A stretch of DNA of 64,000 bases. Source: Chitinophaga barathri (GTDB lineage: Bacteria > Bacteroidota > Bacteroidia > Chitinophagales > Chitinophagaceae). The stretch is from the NCBI RefSeq assembly GCF_003807585.1, contig NZ_RMBX01000008.1:62001-126000 (forward strand), given 5' to 3'. Both the position numbers and the translations under genes were made by a program. Positions 16,898 through 25,660 of this stretch are shown one piece after another. Position 1 is the stretch's first letter, and every line of letters begins with the position of its first letter. The notes under the pieces are model-generated. The model saw only the letters and a program-made list of their open reading frames with translations. It searched no databases and had not been told where the DNA came from.

Positions 16898-17647
16898 ATG
16901 GATGCATATATCAACTGGAGCGGCGGTAAAGACGCCGCATTTGCCCTCTGGCAGCTTCAACAGGCGCCCGGTTACCGGGTACGGCACCTGTTCACCACCC
17001 TGAGCGGGCCTTTCCGGCGGGTGTCCATGCATGGAGTGCGGGAAGAGCTGCTGGACGAGCAGGCAAGGCTCACAGGACTGCCCGTCAAAAAGGCCTATTT
17101 GCCGGAACATGCTTCCATGGAAGATTACAACCACATCATGCACGAAGCGCTGGAAGGATTCCATGCTTCAGGGATACGGTACGCCGTGTTCGGCGACATT
17201 TTCCTGGAAGACCTCCGCGCCTACCGGGAAACCCAGCTGGCCCAGGCGGGTATGGAAGGTGTATTTCCACTCTGGAAGCGGGATAGCGCCACCCTTGTAC
17301 GGGATTTTATTGCTGCGGGCTTCAAAGCGGTGATCGTATGCGTAAATGCGAAATATTTGCCGGCTTCCTTTGCCGGGCGGGTAATAGATGAAACCTTCCT
17401 CGCCGATCTGCCCCCGGGAGTGGACCCCTGCGGAGAGAACGGCGAATTCCACAGTTTTGTGTTTGACGGCCCTTTGTTTGCCTCGCCCGTACCTTTTACC
17501 ATCGGCGAAACGGTGGAGCGGGTTTATTCCCCAGCGGCGAACCAGGGCGGCAATTGTTATAAAGATGATGGTGATAACGATTTGAAGGAGGAAGAAACCG
17601 GCCACTGGGATACCCGTTTTTATTTCTGCGACCTTTTGCCGGCTTAG
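16898..17647 (+). CDS. Dph6-related ATP pyrophosphatase (PP-loop)
   Basis: The 249-aa cytoplasmic protein has the PP-loop INWSGGKDAA at residues 5-14 and the family signature DPCGENGEFHSF from residue 176, both hallmarks of the diphthine-ammonia ligase (Dph6) group. Members adenylate a substrate and release pyrophosphate. Bacteria do not make diphthamide, so the substrate here must differ and is unknown. The protein is monocistronic. Upstream lies the repeat block at 16620-16702, a possible regulatory region. Confidence 0.85.
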   Translation: MDAYINWSGGKDAAFALWQLQQAPGYRVRHLFTTLSGPFRRVSMHGVREELLDEQARLTGLPVKKAYLPEHASMEDYNHIMHEALEGFHASGIRYAVFGDIFLEDLRAYRETQLAQAGMEGVFPLWKRDSATLVRDFIAAGFKAVIVCVNAKYLPASFAGRVIDETFLADLPPGVDPCGENGEFHSFVFDGPLFASPVPFTIGETVERVYSPAANQGGNCYKDDGDNDLKEEETGHWDTRFYFCDLLPA

Positions 17648-17735
17648 CAGGGTTAATCAGGAATGCATTTATGCTAAGACCGCCCTTTCGGGGCTTAAAT
17701 CCGCATTTTCGGCACAAAATCTCTATAAAAGAACA

Positions 17736-17761
17736 AAAGCAATGGAATAATCCATTGCTTT
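17736..17761 (-). terminator. Perfect 11-bp hairpin, T-rich on the minus side
   Basis: Arms AAAGCAATGGA and TCCATTGCTTT surround a 4-base loop. On the minus strand the stem is followed by TTTTGTTC, a terminator pattern. It could end a minus-strand transcript starting near 17830, or terminate the Dph6-like mRNA on the plus strand less efficiently. Confidence 0.55.
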
Positions 17762-17771
17762 CGAGAGTCAT

Positions 17772-17819
17772 TTACTGTGCAAGAAGATTCTCGCGGTGTA
17801 GGAATATTTGGTTTTTCAT
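17772..17819 (-). other. Possible 15-codon mini-ORF before a terminator
   Basis: ATG at 17819 to TAA at 17772 reads MKNQIFLHRENLLAQ. It begins inside the 21-bp near-repeat and is followed 11 bp later by the hairpin at 17736-17761. Coding status is unproven; it is listed because of the matching upstream sequence at 18548-18568. Confidence 0.2.
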
Positions 17820-18509
17820 AGGACAGTAACCATATAAAAAATTAATACTTTAACAAATATAAAATAAATTAAATAACTACAATCGGTTTCATTTTAATAT
17901 TCAAAAACCGCAAAATTTGCCCTCATAAATGAATAATTTAAAAATGAAAGACCATTTTTTAAACGAATTCGAATAAAAAAGTATGTGTCGGGCTAAATCG
18001 GTTTTGCCATAGGCCGGTGATTTGTTAATGAAAACACGGCTTTTTGTTAATTAACGAAGGATCAGGGCACTAAACTTATCGGGTGAGGGTGATTGCGGTT
18101 AACTTTTGAGTGCATCCGGACTGCCATTGACAGCAATCTTCTTATGTTTGAAAAAATTAAACCGCTGCAAATCCGTTGTTTACATTTCTTATGACACTGC
18201 GGGCCTCCCTGGTTTCAGAAATATTTGCTTTGAAACAATTGTTAACGCCCTATCTGAAAACAAATAAAGGCAAAAGATACTATCCTCTCCCAAATCGATA
18301 TTTTCTTGACGGCGCGAAAAATATGCGCAAAGTATCCCGGCGATGCGGAAAAAACGCATACGTATTTTTACGTAATCCTGCCTGTCAACCTGTTCTGAGA
18401 AATTTTAAAGGAAGAAAGAAAAAGCGTTGCAATTATTTTGCACGGCATTTGTTCCAGTTAAAATGAATGGAAATGAAGGTTTTGCTGAAACCCTTTGTGG
18501 GAAAGGGTT

Positions 18510-18541
18510 AAAAAGAAAAAGGGCACTTAGAAAAGCGCCCT
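18510..18541 (-). terminator. Minus-strand rho-independent terminator
   Basis: On the minus strand, AGGGCGCTTTTCTAAGTGCCCT folds into a stem and is followed by TTTTCTTTTT. It lies about 230 bp past the nrdJ stop and is the first clear terminator for that transcript, or it ends an independent small RNA. Confidence 0.65.
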
Positions 18542-18769
18542 CAATTTGTTACTATCCTATGAAAACCCTATTTGTATACAAAGGTATATCTATGTTAACT
18601 TTATTTGAAATTTTTAAACCTGAATAACAAATAATTAACAAAGTTTCTTGTCTTTCCGATCGCTACAAACCCAATACCACCGCAGATTTCAGCGGACCGT
18701 CCGTTTCCGCTTTTTTCACAAAACTTGTTAACTGCTTTTAAAGAACCTTCTTTTTTCCATCCTGCCCGA

Positions 18770-21700
18770 TCAGCTGCAACCCATGCTGTTACCGCAATTC
18801 AGGCATTTGTAACAGGTTCCTGAACGCACGGTGATGTGCCCGCAGGTGTTACAGGCAGGTGCATCGCTTTGCATGCTGCGCATATAATCCTGTGTGCTGC
18901 TCTCCCCGCTGGAAGCCGCTACGGGTTGAGGTTTTACAGGCTTCGGCCCGGTTGCTCCGGAAGTGTTTCCCATCACACGCACATTGGATAATTCGGGTTT
19001 CACCACCGGTTCGTCCCACTCTTCTTCTCCCGTATTGCCCGGTGCATCAAGGATGTGCACGAGATCCGTCCTTCCCAGGTATTCATAACCCAGCACCCTG
19101 AAAATGTAATCGATCAGCGATGTGGACGACTTGATATTCGGGTGATCCACCATACCGGCGGGCTCAAAACGCGTGAATACGAACTTGTCCACGAACTCTT
19201 CCAGCGGCACGCCGTACTGTAAACCTACGGACACCGCTATCGCGAAGCAGTTCATCAGGCTGCGCAGCGTGGAGCCTTCCTTGGCCAGGTCTATAAAGAT
19301 CTCCCCGAGTGTTCCGTCGTTGTATTCGCCGGTGCGCAGGAATATCGGTTGGCCGCCCACTTTCGCTTTCTGCGTGAATCCGCGGCGTTTCCCGGGCAGT
19401 GTTTTTCTTTCCACAATGCGGGACAGCGCGCGTTTCAGCGAGGTATCCGAACTGGCGATCATACGTTTATTCAGCTCTTCCAGCAGCTCATCGATCGTGA
19501 GTTTGTTCATCTCGATGATCTGGCCGGCAGCTTCTGCCACGGGCTCTGTGGTGTCGGCGGATTTTTTCTTTTTGTCGCTTTTGTTGCTCAGCGGCTGGCT
19601 CAGCTTGGAGCCGTCGCGGTAAAGCGCGCAGGCTTTGAGGCCCAGTTCCCAGCTCAGCTTGTATGCGTCTGCTATTTCTTCCACCACCGCTTCATTCGGC
19701 AGGTTGATGGTTTTGGAGATGGCACCGGAAATGAACGGCTGCGCGGCTCCCATCATGCGGATGTGGCCGTGGGCATGAATGTACCTTTCTCCTTTTTTGC
19801 CGCATTTATTAGCACAGTCGAACACGGAAAGGTGGGCATCTTTGAGGTAAGGAGCGCCTTCCACGGTCATGGTGCCGCATACGTAGTCGTTTGCGGCATC
19901 CATCTGCTCGTCTGTAAAGCCCAGTTCGTGCAGCAGGCTGAATTCCAGGCTGAAATACTGTTCGGGCTTAAATCCGAGCCTTTGGAGGCATTCCTCGCCC
20001 AGGGTGTATACGTTGAACACAAAGGCGATATCGAAAGAAGATGCCACAGCTGTGTCCAGCTTTTTGATCTCTTCCGCGATAAATCCTTTTTCGCTCAGGC
20101 TCTGCGGGTTGATGTAAGGCGCGCCGGCAAAGCTGCCCGTGCCTTTAGCATAATCCACGATCGCCCTGACTTCATTTTCTTTATATCCCAGGTGCTTCAG
20201 CGCGGAAGGAATGGATTGATTGATGATCTTGAAATAACCGCCGCCGGAGAGTTTTTTGAACTTCACCAGGGCAAAATCGGGCTCTACGCCGGTGGTATCG
20301 CAGTCCATCACCAGCCCGATAGTGCCGGTGGGGGCTATCACGGTGGCCTGCGCGTTGCGGTAGCCGTGTTTTTCTCCCAGCTTTACAGCGTCGTCCCAGG
20401 CTTTTGTAGCCGCTTTCAGCAGGTAATCGGGGCAATATCTCGCGTTGATGCCCTGGGGCTTTATTTCGATCCCTTCGTAGGCTTCGGCGGCATCATAAGC
20501 AGCCGCACGGTGGTTGCGCATTACGCGCAGCATGTCTTCCTTATTCTCCTCGTATTTCGGGAAAGCGCCGAGGTGCGCGGCTATTTCGGCCGAGGTTTTA
20601 TAGGACACGCCGGTCATAATGGCCGTGATGGCGCCTGCAATGCCCCTGGCCTCTTCGCTGTCGTAAGCAATACCGCTTACCATGAGCATGGAGCCAAGGT
20701 TTGCATATCCCAGGCCCAGCGTACGGTATTCGTAGCTGAGCTGCGCCACTTCTTTGGAGGGGAACTGGGCCATGAGCACGGAGATCTCCAGCACGGTGGT
20801 CCACAGTCTTACGGTGTATTCAAATCCCGGAACGTCGAACAGGCTTTTTTCGTCGTCGAAGAAGCGGCGAAGGTTTACGGAAGCCAGGTTACAGGCCGTA
20901 TTGTCCAGGAACATGTATTCGGAGCAGGGGTTGGACGCGTTGATGCGGCCGCCCTGGGGGCAGGTATGCCATTCGTTGATGGTGGTATCGTATTGCGTGC
21001 CGGGGTCCGCGCAGCGCCAGGCCGCATAGGCGATCTGGTTCCAGAGGTCCGCGGCTTTCACGGTTTTCATCACTTTCCCGTTCATACGGGCTTTCAGCTC
21101 CCAGTCCGTGTCTGCTTCCAGGGCATGGAAGAAACTGTTCGGGATACGCACGGAATTGTTGGAATTCTGGCCGGAAACGGTGCGGTAGGCATCGCCTTCG
21201 TAATCGGAGGAATAACCGGCGGCGATCAGGGCGCCCACCTTTTTTTCCTCTTCCACCTTCCAGTTGATAAAGTCCAGTATTTCGGGGTGATCCAGGTCCA
21301 GGCAGACCATTTTGGCCGCCCTGCGGGTAGTGCCGCCGGATTTGATGGCGCCGGCTGCCCTGTCGCCTATTTTGAGGAAACTCATCAGGCCGCTGGAGGT
21401 ACCGCCGCCGCTGAGCTTTTCGCCCTCCCCGCGGATGTGGGAGAAGTTCGTGCCCACCCCGGAGCCGTATTTAAAGATGCGGGCCTCGCGTACCCAGAGG
21501 TCCATGATACCGCCATCGTTCACCAGGTCGTCGCTCACGCTGAGGATAAAACAGGCGTGGGGCTGCGGTCTTTCGTATGCGGAGGTGGATTTTTCGAGTT
21601 TGCCGGTCTTCTGTTCCACGTAATAATGCCCCTGGGGCTTTCCTTTGATGCCATAACTTTCATGAAGGCCCGTATTGAACCACTGGGGGGAATTGGGCAC

Positions 21701-22093
21701 ACAGGCCTGGTTCAGCATACAATAAGCAAGCTCTTCGTAAAACACCTGCGCATCGGAGGAGGATGCGAAATAACCATATTTTTCGCCCCAGACCCGCCAG
21801 CAGTTCGCCATGCGGTGAACCACCTGTTTCACGGAGGTTTCACGGCCTGAGGAGCCATCCGGCTGCGGTACGCCGGCTTTCCGGAAGTATTTCTGAGCCA
21901 GGATGTCCGTGGCTATCTGGGACCATGCCTTCGGCACTTCAACATTGTTCATTTCAAACACAACATCCCCGCCCGGGTTGCGGATGATGGACGTGCGCAT
22001 GTCATATTCAAACTGATCGTATGGGCTAACACCTTCGCGGGTAAAGTGACGGGAAAACGCCAGACCGCCAGCCTTATTAACTTGATTTTTCAT
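18770..22093 (-). CDS. nrdJ: Adenosylcobalamin-dependent (class II) ribonucleotide reductase
   Basis: Reduces ribonucleotides to deoxyribonucleotides using a B12-generated thiyl radical, without needing oxygen. The 1107-aa protein has the RNR core with NPCSEYMFLDNTACNLASVNL (the PCSE motif holds an active-site cysteine) and the C-terminal barrel strand VIAPTGTIGLVMDCDTTG. A C-terminal TSCPD-type tail carries a cysteine-rich end (CNTCGH, CYKCLNCGNSMGC) that probably binds zinc. No cobalamin riboswitch is seen upstream. Two inverted DnaA boxes lie about 100 bp before the start. A terminator follows at 18510-18541. Confidence 0.96.
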   Translation of the reverse strand: MKNQVNKAGGLAFSRHFTREGVSPYDQFEYDMRTSIIRNPGGDVVFEMNNVEVPKAWSQIATDILAQKYFRKAGVPQPDGSSGRETSVKQVVHRMANCWRVWGEKYGYFASSSDAQVFYEELAYCMLNQACVPNSPQWFNTGLHESYGIKGKPQGHYYVEQKTGKLEKSTSAYERPQPHACFILSVSDDLVNDGGIMDLWVREARIFKYGSGVGTNFSHIRGEGEKLSGGGTSSGLMSFLKIGDRAAGAIKSGGTTRRAAKMVCLDLDHPEILDFINWKVEEEKKVGALIAAGYSSDYEGDAYRTVSGQNSNNSVRIPNSFFHALEADTDWELKARMNGKVMKTVKAADLWNQIAYAAWRCADPGTQYDTTINEWHTCPQGGRINASNPCSEYMFLDNTACNLASVNLRRFFDDEKSLFDVPGFEYTVRLWTTVLEISVLMAQFPSKEVAQLSYEYRTLGLGYANLGSMLMVSGIAYDSEEARGIAGAITAIMTGVSYKTSAEIAAHLGAFPKYEENKEDMLRVMRNHRAAAYDAAEAYEGIEIKPQGINARYCPDYLLKAATKAWDDAVKLGEKHGYRNAQATVIAPTGTIGLVMDCDTTGVEPDFALVKFKKLSGGGYFKIINQSIPSALKHLGYKENEVRAIVDYAKGTGSFAGAPYINPQSLSEKGFIAEEIKKLDTAVASSFDIAFVFNVYTLGEECLQRLGFKPEQYFSLEFSLLHELGFTDEQMDAANDYVCGTMTVEGAPYLKDAHLSVFDCANKCGKKGERYIHAHGHIRMMGAAQPFISGAISKTINLPNEAVVEEIADAYKLSWELGLKACALYRDGSKLSQPLSNKSDKKKKSADTTEPVAEAAGQIIEMNKLTIDELLEELNKRMIASSDTSLKRALSRIVERKTLPGKRRGFTQKAKVGGQPIFLRTGEYNDGTLGEIFIDLAKEGSTLRSLMNCFAIAVSVGLQYGVPLEEFVDKFVFTRFEPAGMVDHPNIKSSTSLIDYIFRVLGYEYLGRTDLVHILDAPGNTGEEEWDEPVVKPELSNVRVMGNTSGATGPKPVKPQPVAASSGESSTQDYMRSMQSDAPACNTCGHITVRSGTCYKCLNCGNSMGCS

Positions 22094-22193
22094 GCCCTGG
22101 AGATTTTAACAGGATTAAACAAAATTGATTCCGAGTATCACTTTGGAGTGGGATTACTAAAATAATTTTAAATGTTTTTTATGCCAATTAGTC

Positions 22194-22214
22194 TTATCCA
22201 CAGCCTGTGCATAA
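22194..22214. promoter_or_regulatory. Inverted pair of perfect DnaA boxes
   Basis: TTATCCACA (22194-22202, plus) and TTATGCACA (22214-22206, minus) both match the TTATNCACA consensus exactly. They face each other across 3 bp, forming an imperfect palindrome. The pair lies 101-121 bp upstream of nrdJ and about 155 bp upstream of the GGGP synthase start. Confidence 0.6.
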
Positions 22215-22335
22215 GGGCGTATTAACAAACTACTGCTGTTAGGCTCCTTAAAAGGGTCCATTTAACCTCAAATCAGTTGCAAAATCAATACCATGCATAT
22301 TTATTTCACCCTGTGCCTTATTAGAAAAAAATTTA

Positions 22336-22343
22336 TACATTTG
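22336..22343 (+). promoter_or_regulatory. -7 promoter element (TACATTTG)
   Basis: Exact TAnnTTTG match 25 bp before the ATG at 22369. No obvious -33 TTG is seen at the expected distance. Confidence 0.45.
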
Positions 22344-22368
22344 CCTCAACCGGAACAATGCAAAATTA

Positions 22369-23130
22369 ATGTACAGAAAAATATACAGTTCCTTTATCGA
22401 GAGAAAGGCAAAAGGTATAAAGTCATTCGCAGTTCTGATAGACCCTGACAAGGTTACGCCTACCGGGATAGCTGATCTGACTGCCAAATGCACTGAAGCA
22501 AAGGTTGATTATATTTTCTTGGGAGGAAGTCTTGTGATCACCAACCATCTCGATGAGGTGGTTCAGCAGATCAAGGCTACCTGCTCAATTCCGGTGATAT
22601 TATTCCCCGGCAGCCCGTCGCAGGTATCGCGGTATGCCGATGCTTTGCTGTATCTCTCCATGATCTCCGGCCGTAATGCGGATATGCTCATCGGCCAGCA
22701 CGTGGTTTCAGCCGCCGCTGTTAAAAAGAGCGGCCTGGAAGTGATTTCCACGGGTTATATGGTGATAGACGGCGGCGCTCCTACCACTGTTTCCTACATC
22801 AGCAACGCAACGCCCATCCCCGCGGACAAAGACGATATTGCCATGTGTACCGCCATGGCGGGCGATATGCTCGGCCTGAAGGTGATCTATATGGACGCCG
22901 GCAGCGGAGCGCGCAAGCCCATCACCGAATCCATGATACACCGCGTGGCCAGCCAGGTGGAAGTACCTGTGATCGTAGGTGGCGGCATCCGCGATGCGGA
23001 AAAAGCCTATCTTAATTGTAAAGCCGGCGCAGACATCATTGTGGTTGGCAACGCCATCGAAAAAGATATATCACTGATCCGCGAGATCGCGGAAGCCGTA
23101 CACAGCGCGCCGGTTAAGGCCTCGCGTTAA
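22369..23130 (+). CDS. Geranylgeranylglyceryl/heptaprenylglyceryl phosphate synthase
   Basis: A TIM-barrel prenyltransferase joining a polyprenyl diphosphate to glycerol-1-phosphate through an ether bond. The 253-aa length fits. Seen: FAVLIDPDK at residues 20-28 for metal/phosphate binding, IFLGGSLV, the YLSMISGRNADMLIG segment, and the phosphate loops VIYMDAGSGA and VIVGGGIRDAEKA near the C-terminus. The sequence style matches the group II enzymes known from Bacteroidota. It is transcribed divergently from nrdJ. The physiological product in this organism is not evident from the neighbourhood. Confidence 0.9.
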   Translation: MYRKIYSSFIERKAKGIKSFAVLIDPDKVTPTGIADLTAKCTEAKVDYIFLGGSLVITNHLDEVVQQIKATCSIPVILFPGSPSQVSRYADALLYLSMISGRNADMLIGQHVVSAAAVKKSGLEVISTGYMVIDGGAPTTVSYISNATPIPADKDDIAMCTAMAGDMLGLKVIYMDAGSGARKPITESMIHRVASQVEVPVIVGGGIRDAEKAYLNCKAGADIIVVGNAIEKDISLIREIAEAVHSAPVKASR

Positions 23131-23468
23131 CCTCCTCCCGCTTCTTATCCCTGCCTGTTATACCTGTCAAAAAAATTTATTGCCAGGCTGCAAGAAAGTG
23201 CTAAAATAATTGCAGAGGTTGCATATCTTGTGCATGATTTAAACCAACCAGTATTTTTTACCGGCACCCCCTAACGTGCGGTGAGCATCGTGAATAGAGA
23301 CGGGAAACCCAGGTATATAGCAGCATTTTCATCCTTTTGTTTACACAACCTTCCATATTCCAGTAAATCTTATAATCGGGCTAGTAATCTATATCCGCCG
23401 CCAGGTGGCAATAAAGGCATGTGTGTCTTTATGGCCATTATGGCCTTTTTTCATAAGCATAATTTAAC

Positions 23469-23500
23469 GGGCTGTTCTTTTCAGGATAGCCCTTCTTTTT
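23469..23500 (+). terminator. Plus-strand terminator
   Basis: Arms GGGCT and AGCCC close a 14-base loop and run into TTCTTTTTT. It would end transcripts from the GGGP synthase gene or from an unannotated small RNA between 23200 and 23470. Confidence 0.6.
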
Positions 23501-23552
23501 TGTTGAAACCCCGCCACAGCAAAGCTTCTTCGCATAGCCCGCCGCTAAAATA

Positions 23553-23584
23553 AAAAGGGGAAAGACCACCGCCTCCCCCCTTTT
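23553..23584 (-). terminator. Terminator for the LytTR operon
   Basis: Arms AAAAGGGG (23553-23560) and CCCCTTTT (23577-23584). On the minus strand a T-rich tail TTTTTATTTTA follows. It is 69 bp past the response-regulator stop. Confidence 0.7.
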
Positions 23585-23652
23585 CCAGGTACGTTTATAT
23601 TTCTTTTCCCGTATCCGTCAATCCGGTTTACAGGTATATCCAGCCTCTTTGC

Positions 23653-24381
23653 TCAGAGGCTCATCATTTCCTTGAATTTCACCGCCTGCCTGCGGCTCAC
23701 CTCTATCTTTTCACCGCCACGCATCTCCAGCAGCAGCCCGCCGTTGAAGTAGGTGTCTATCCTTTCTATCATACGGAGGTTCACAATATGCTTGCGGTTT
23801 GCCCGGAAAAACACCCGTTCGTCCAGCCTTTCCTCCAGCGCATTCAGCGATTTCAGGATCAGGGGTTTGTTTGTTTCGAAATACACCCGGGCATAGTTGC
23901 CCACGCTTTCAAACAGGCGGATCTCCTGCAGTTTTACAAACCAGCAGCGGTCCCCGTCTTTTACAAACACCTGGTCGTTTTCACCGAGAATGTTGCGGAT
24001 ACCGGATGCGGCTGCAAGGCGTTCTTTTTCGTCCACCTGGTGCAGCTTGTGGATCGCGTCCGCCAGGCGTTTGGGCTCTATGGGCTTCAGCAGGTAATCC
24101 AGCGCGTTATATTCGAATGCTTTGAGGGCATATTCATCGTACGCGGTGGTAAAGATCACCTGGGGCGTTCTTTCCAGCTCGGCCAGCAGGTCAAAACCGG
24201 TCTTGTCCGGCATCTGGATATCCAGGAACAGGAGGTCCGGCCGCAGCGATTCTATCTTTTCCATGCCGTCTTTCGCATTCACCGCTTCCCCAACCACCAC
24301 TATCTCCGGGTGGTCCGCCAGCAGCTTCTTGAGCTCGCTCCTGGCCAGTCGTTCATCGTCTATGATCAATGCTTTTTTCAT
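23653..24381 (-). CDS. LytTR-family response regulator
   Basis: Cytoplasmic two-component response regulator of 242 aa. Residues 1-120 form the receiver domain with acidic pocket IIDDE, phosphorylation site Asp54 in LFLDIQMPD, and the Thr/Lys switch residues in TTAYDEYA and LLKPI. Residues about 140-240 form a LytTR DNA-binding domain (VGNYARVYFE, FFRANRKHIVNL). It is encoded 76 bp downstream of its likely cognate LytS-type kinase on the same strand. The target genes cannot be read from the window. Confidence 0.93.
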   Translation of the reverse strand: MKKALIIDDERLARSELKKLLADHPEIVVVGEAVNAKDGMEKIESLRPDLLFLDIQMPDKTGFDLLAELERTPQVIFTTAYDEYALKAFEYNALDYLLKPIEPKRLADAIHKLHQVDEKERLAAASGIRNILGENDQVFVKDGDRCWFVKLQEIRLFESVGNYARVYFETNKPLILKSLNALEERLDERVFFRANRKHIVNLRMIERIDTYFNGGLLLEMRGGEKIEVSRRQAVKFKEMMSL

Positions 24382-24457
24382 GATACAGTCTGTCTTTTTC
24401 GGTTGATGATGAGTTTTTCGTCCAAAAGACGCCTTAAATATACTGAAATTCAGATGG

Positions 24458-25489
24458 TTAGAGTATAGGCATCAGCACTTTGGCCTCCACCATTGCATTA
24501 TCCAGGTTATAGATCTCGAAAGATGCTCTTTTGCCAAACAGGATGCCCAGGCGCTGCCGGGTACTTGCCAGGCCAAATCCGTTGCCGTTCAGATCTTCGA
24601 CGATCTGCCCCGTGTTCCGGATCGTGATCTCGTGGCGCATATCGTGCACATGCGAGCCTATCAGTATCAGCCCCCCGTTCACTTCCCTTGAAATGCCGTG
24701 TTTGATGGCGTTTTCCACCAGGGTCTGCAACATCAGCGGCGGTACGGGCAGCTCCAGCGTTTCCGGATCTATGTCGTACTGCACTTTCAGCCGCTCTTCA
24801 AACCGGATATTCTCTAATGCAAGATAATCTTTTACGATGCTCAGTTCGTTTTCCAGGCTCACCGTCTCGGCTTTGTCCGCCTGCATGGAGTTCCGCAGGA
24901 TATTGCTGAGCTCTGTGATGGCGGTGCGCGCGCGGCGGGGATTTTCGTCCACCAGCGCCCGGATGCTGTTCAACGCATTGAAAATGAAGTGCGGGTTCAG
25001 CTGGCTTTTGATCGTTTTCAGCTCCAGCGTGCGCACGGTGGCTTCCAGTTTCAGCTGGCCCACCTGGGAGTTGCGGCTCTCTTCCACATAATGCCAGAGG
25101 AAATAGATCCCGGCCCAAAGGGCCATGAACATCGTCTGGGAAAAGAAAGCCCTCAGCCAGCTGTCCTTAAAGTCGCCCTCCGGCGGGGCCGGCAGGATAA
25201 AGTGTGAAATGCAGGCCAGGAGGAACGAATCAAGGATCGAACATACGAGAATACCGAAGAAAAAGTAGATCGCCACGTTTTCAAAGGGCTTCTCGATCCA
25301 TTTGTATTTGACGATAACTGCTCTGAAAGCATGTGTTACGAGTATGCCCAATATTGAATAGGAAAGGATGTACAGCACCTGCGTGCCGTCGATCTGGTAG
25401 AAAAAAAAGCCGAAGAACAAGAAAAGAAAGGCATTAGCTCCCCACCCGAGTATCTGGCACCACCAATATTTTGATATGCGTTTAAACAT
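24458..25489 (-). CDS. LytS/YehU-type sensor histidine kinase
   Basis: Inner-membrane kinase of 343 aa with four predicted transmembrane helices in the first 135 residues and no sizeable extracellular sensor. A short coiled linker leads to the His_kinase domain. The phosphorylated histidine is His167 in QLNPHFIFNALNSI, the signature of this family. The ATPase part has the N box LVENAIKHG and the glycine-rich GNGFGLASTRQRL. It is the probable partner of the downstream LytTR regulator. The signal is unknown. Confidence 0.92.
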   Translation of the reverse strand: MFKRISKYWWCQILGWGANAFLFLFFGFFFYQIDGTQVLYILSYSILGILVTHAFRAVIVKYKWIEKPFENVAIYFFFGILVCSILDSFLLACISHFILPAPPEGDFKDSWLRAFFSQTMFMALWAGIYFLWHYVEESRNSQVGQLKLEATVRTLELKTIKSQLNPHFIFNALNSIRALVDENPRRARTAITELSNILRNSMQADKAETVSLENELSIVKDYLALENIRFEERLKVQYDIDPETLELPVPPLMLQTLVENAIKHGISREVNGGLILIGSHVHDMRHEITIRNTGQIVEDLNGNGFGLASTRQRLGILFGKRASFEIYNLDNAMVEAKVLMPIL

Positions 25490-25630
25490 TCATGAAAAGT
25501 TAGCAAAGTCTTGCGATAAACTCCGCATCAGTTCAAAAATACCGACTGCCCAACAGGCGGGGAACCCAATTTTTATCAATGGTTGTACAGGCGTTTAAAT
25601 GGGAGGCCTCGGAATAAGCGTAAAAACTTG

Positions 25631-25638
25631 TATTTTTG
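25631..25638 (+). promoter_or_regulatory. dxs -7 promoter element (TATTTTTG)
   Basis: Exact TAnnTTTG match 22 bp before the chosen dxs start at 25661, which supports that start over the longer frame from 25583. Confidence 0.45.
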
Positions 25639-25660
25639 GGCATTAAACCCTAATGCTGAT

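Larger units (their letters stand above)
17648..18769. other. 1.1 kb AT-rich gene-poor region
   Basis: No ORF here looks like a conserved protein; the 96-codon and 66-codon plus-strand frames start at non-ATG codons or overlap each other. Visible structure: the hairpin at 17736-17761, a 21-bp near-repeat in inverted orientation at 17810-17830 and 18548-18568, and a minus-strand terminator at 18510-18541. It may hold small RNAs or leader peptides. Confidence 0.55.
23131..23652. other. Gene-free region with terminators
   Basis: No convincing coding ORF. It holds a GGCC-rich short hairpin with T run near 23438-23455, a plus-strand terminator at 23469-23500, and a minus-strand terminator at 23553-23584. 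About 300 bp lie between the GGGP synthase stop and the first terminator, more than a normal 3' UTR. Confidence 0.55.

Noticed and set aside
18176..18627. Overlapping 96- and 66-codon ORFs in the AT-rich gap
   Set aside because: They start at non-ATG codons or overlap out of frame, have basic low-complexity composition and match no family.
19349..21850. 833-codon plus-strand ORF antisense to nrdJ
   Set aside because: It lies entirely within nrdJ on the other strand. Its translation is His/Phe/Gly-rich without any domain, the usual shadow of a codon-biased gene.
22094..22368. Cobalamin riboswitch upstream of the B12-dependent nrdJ
   Set aside because: No B12-box-like conserved core or suitable long structured leader is visible; only the DnaA-box pair stands out.
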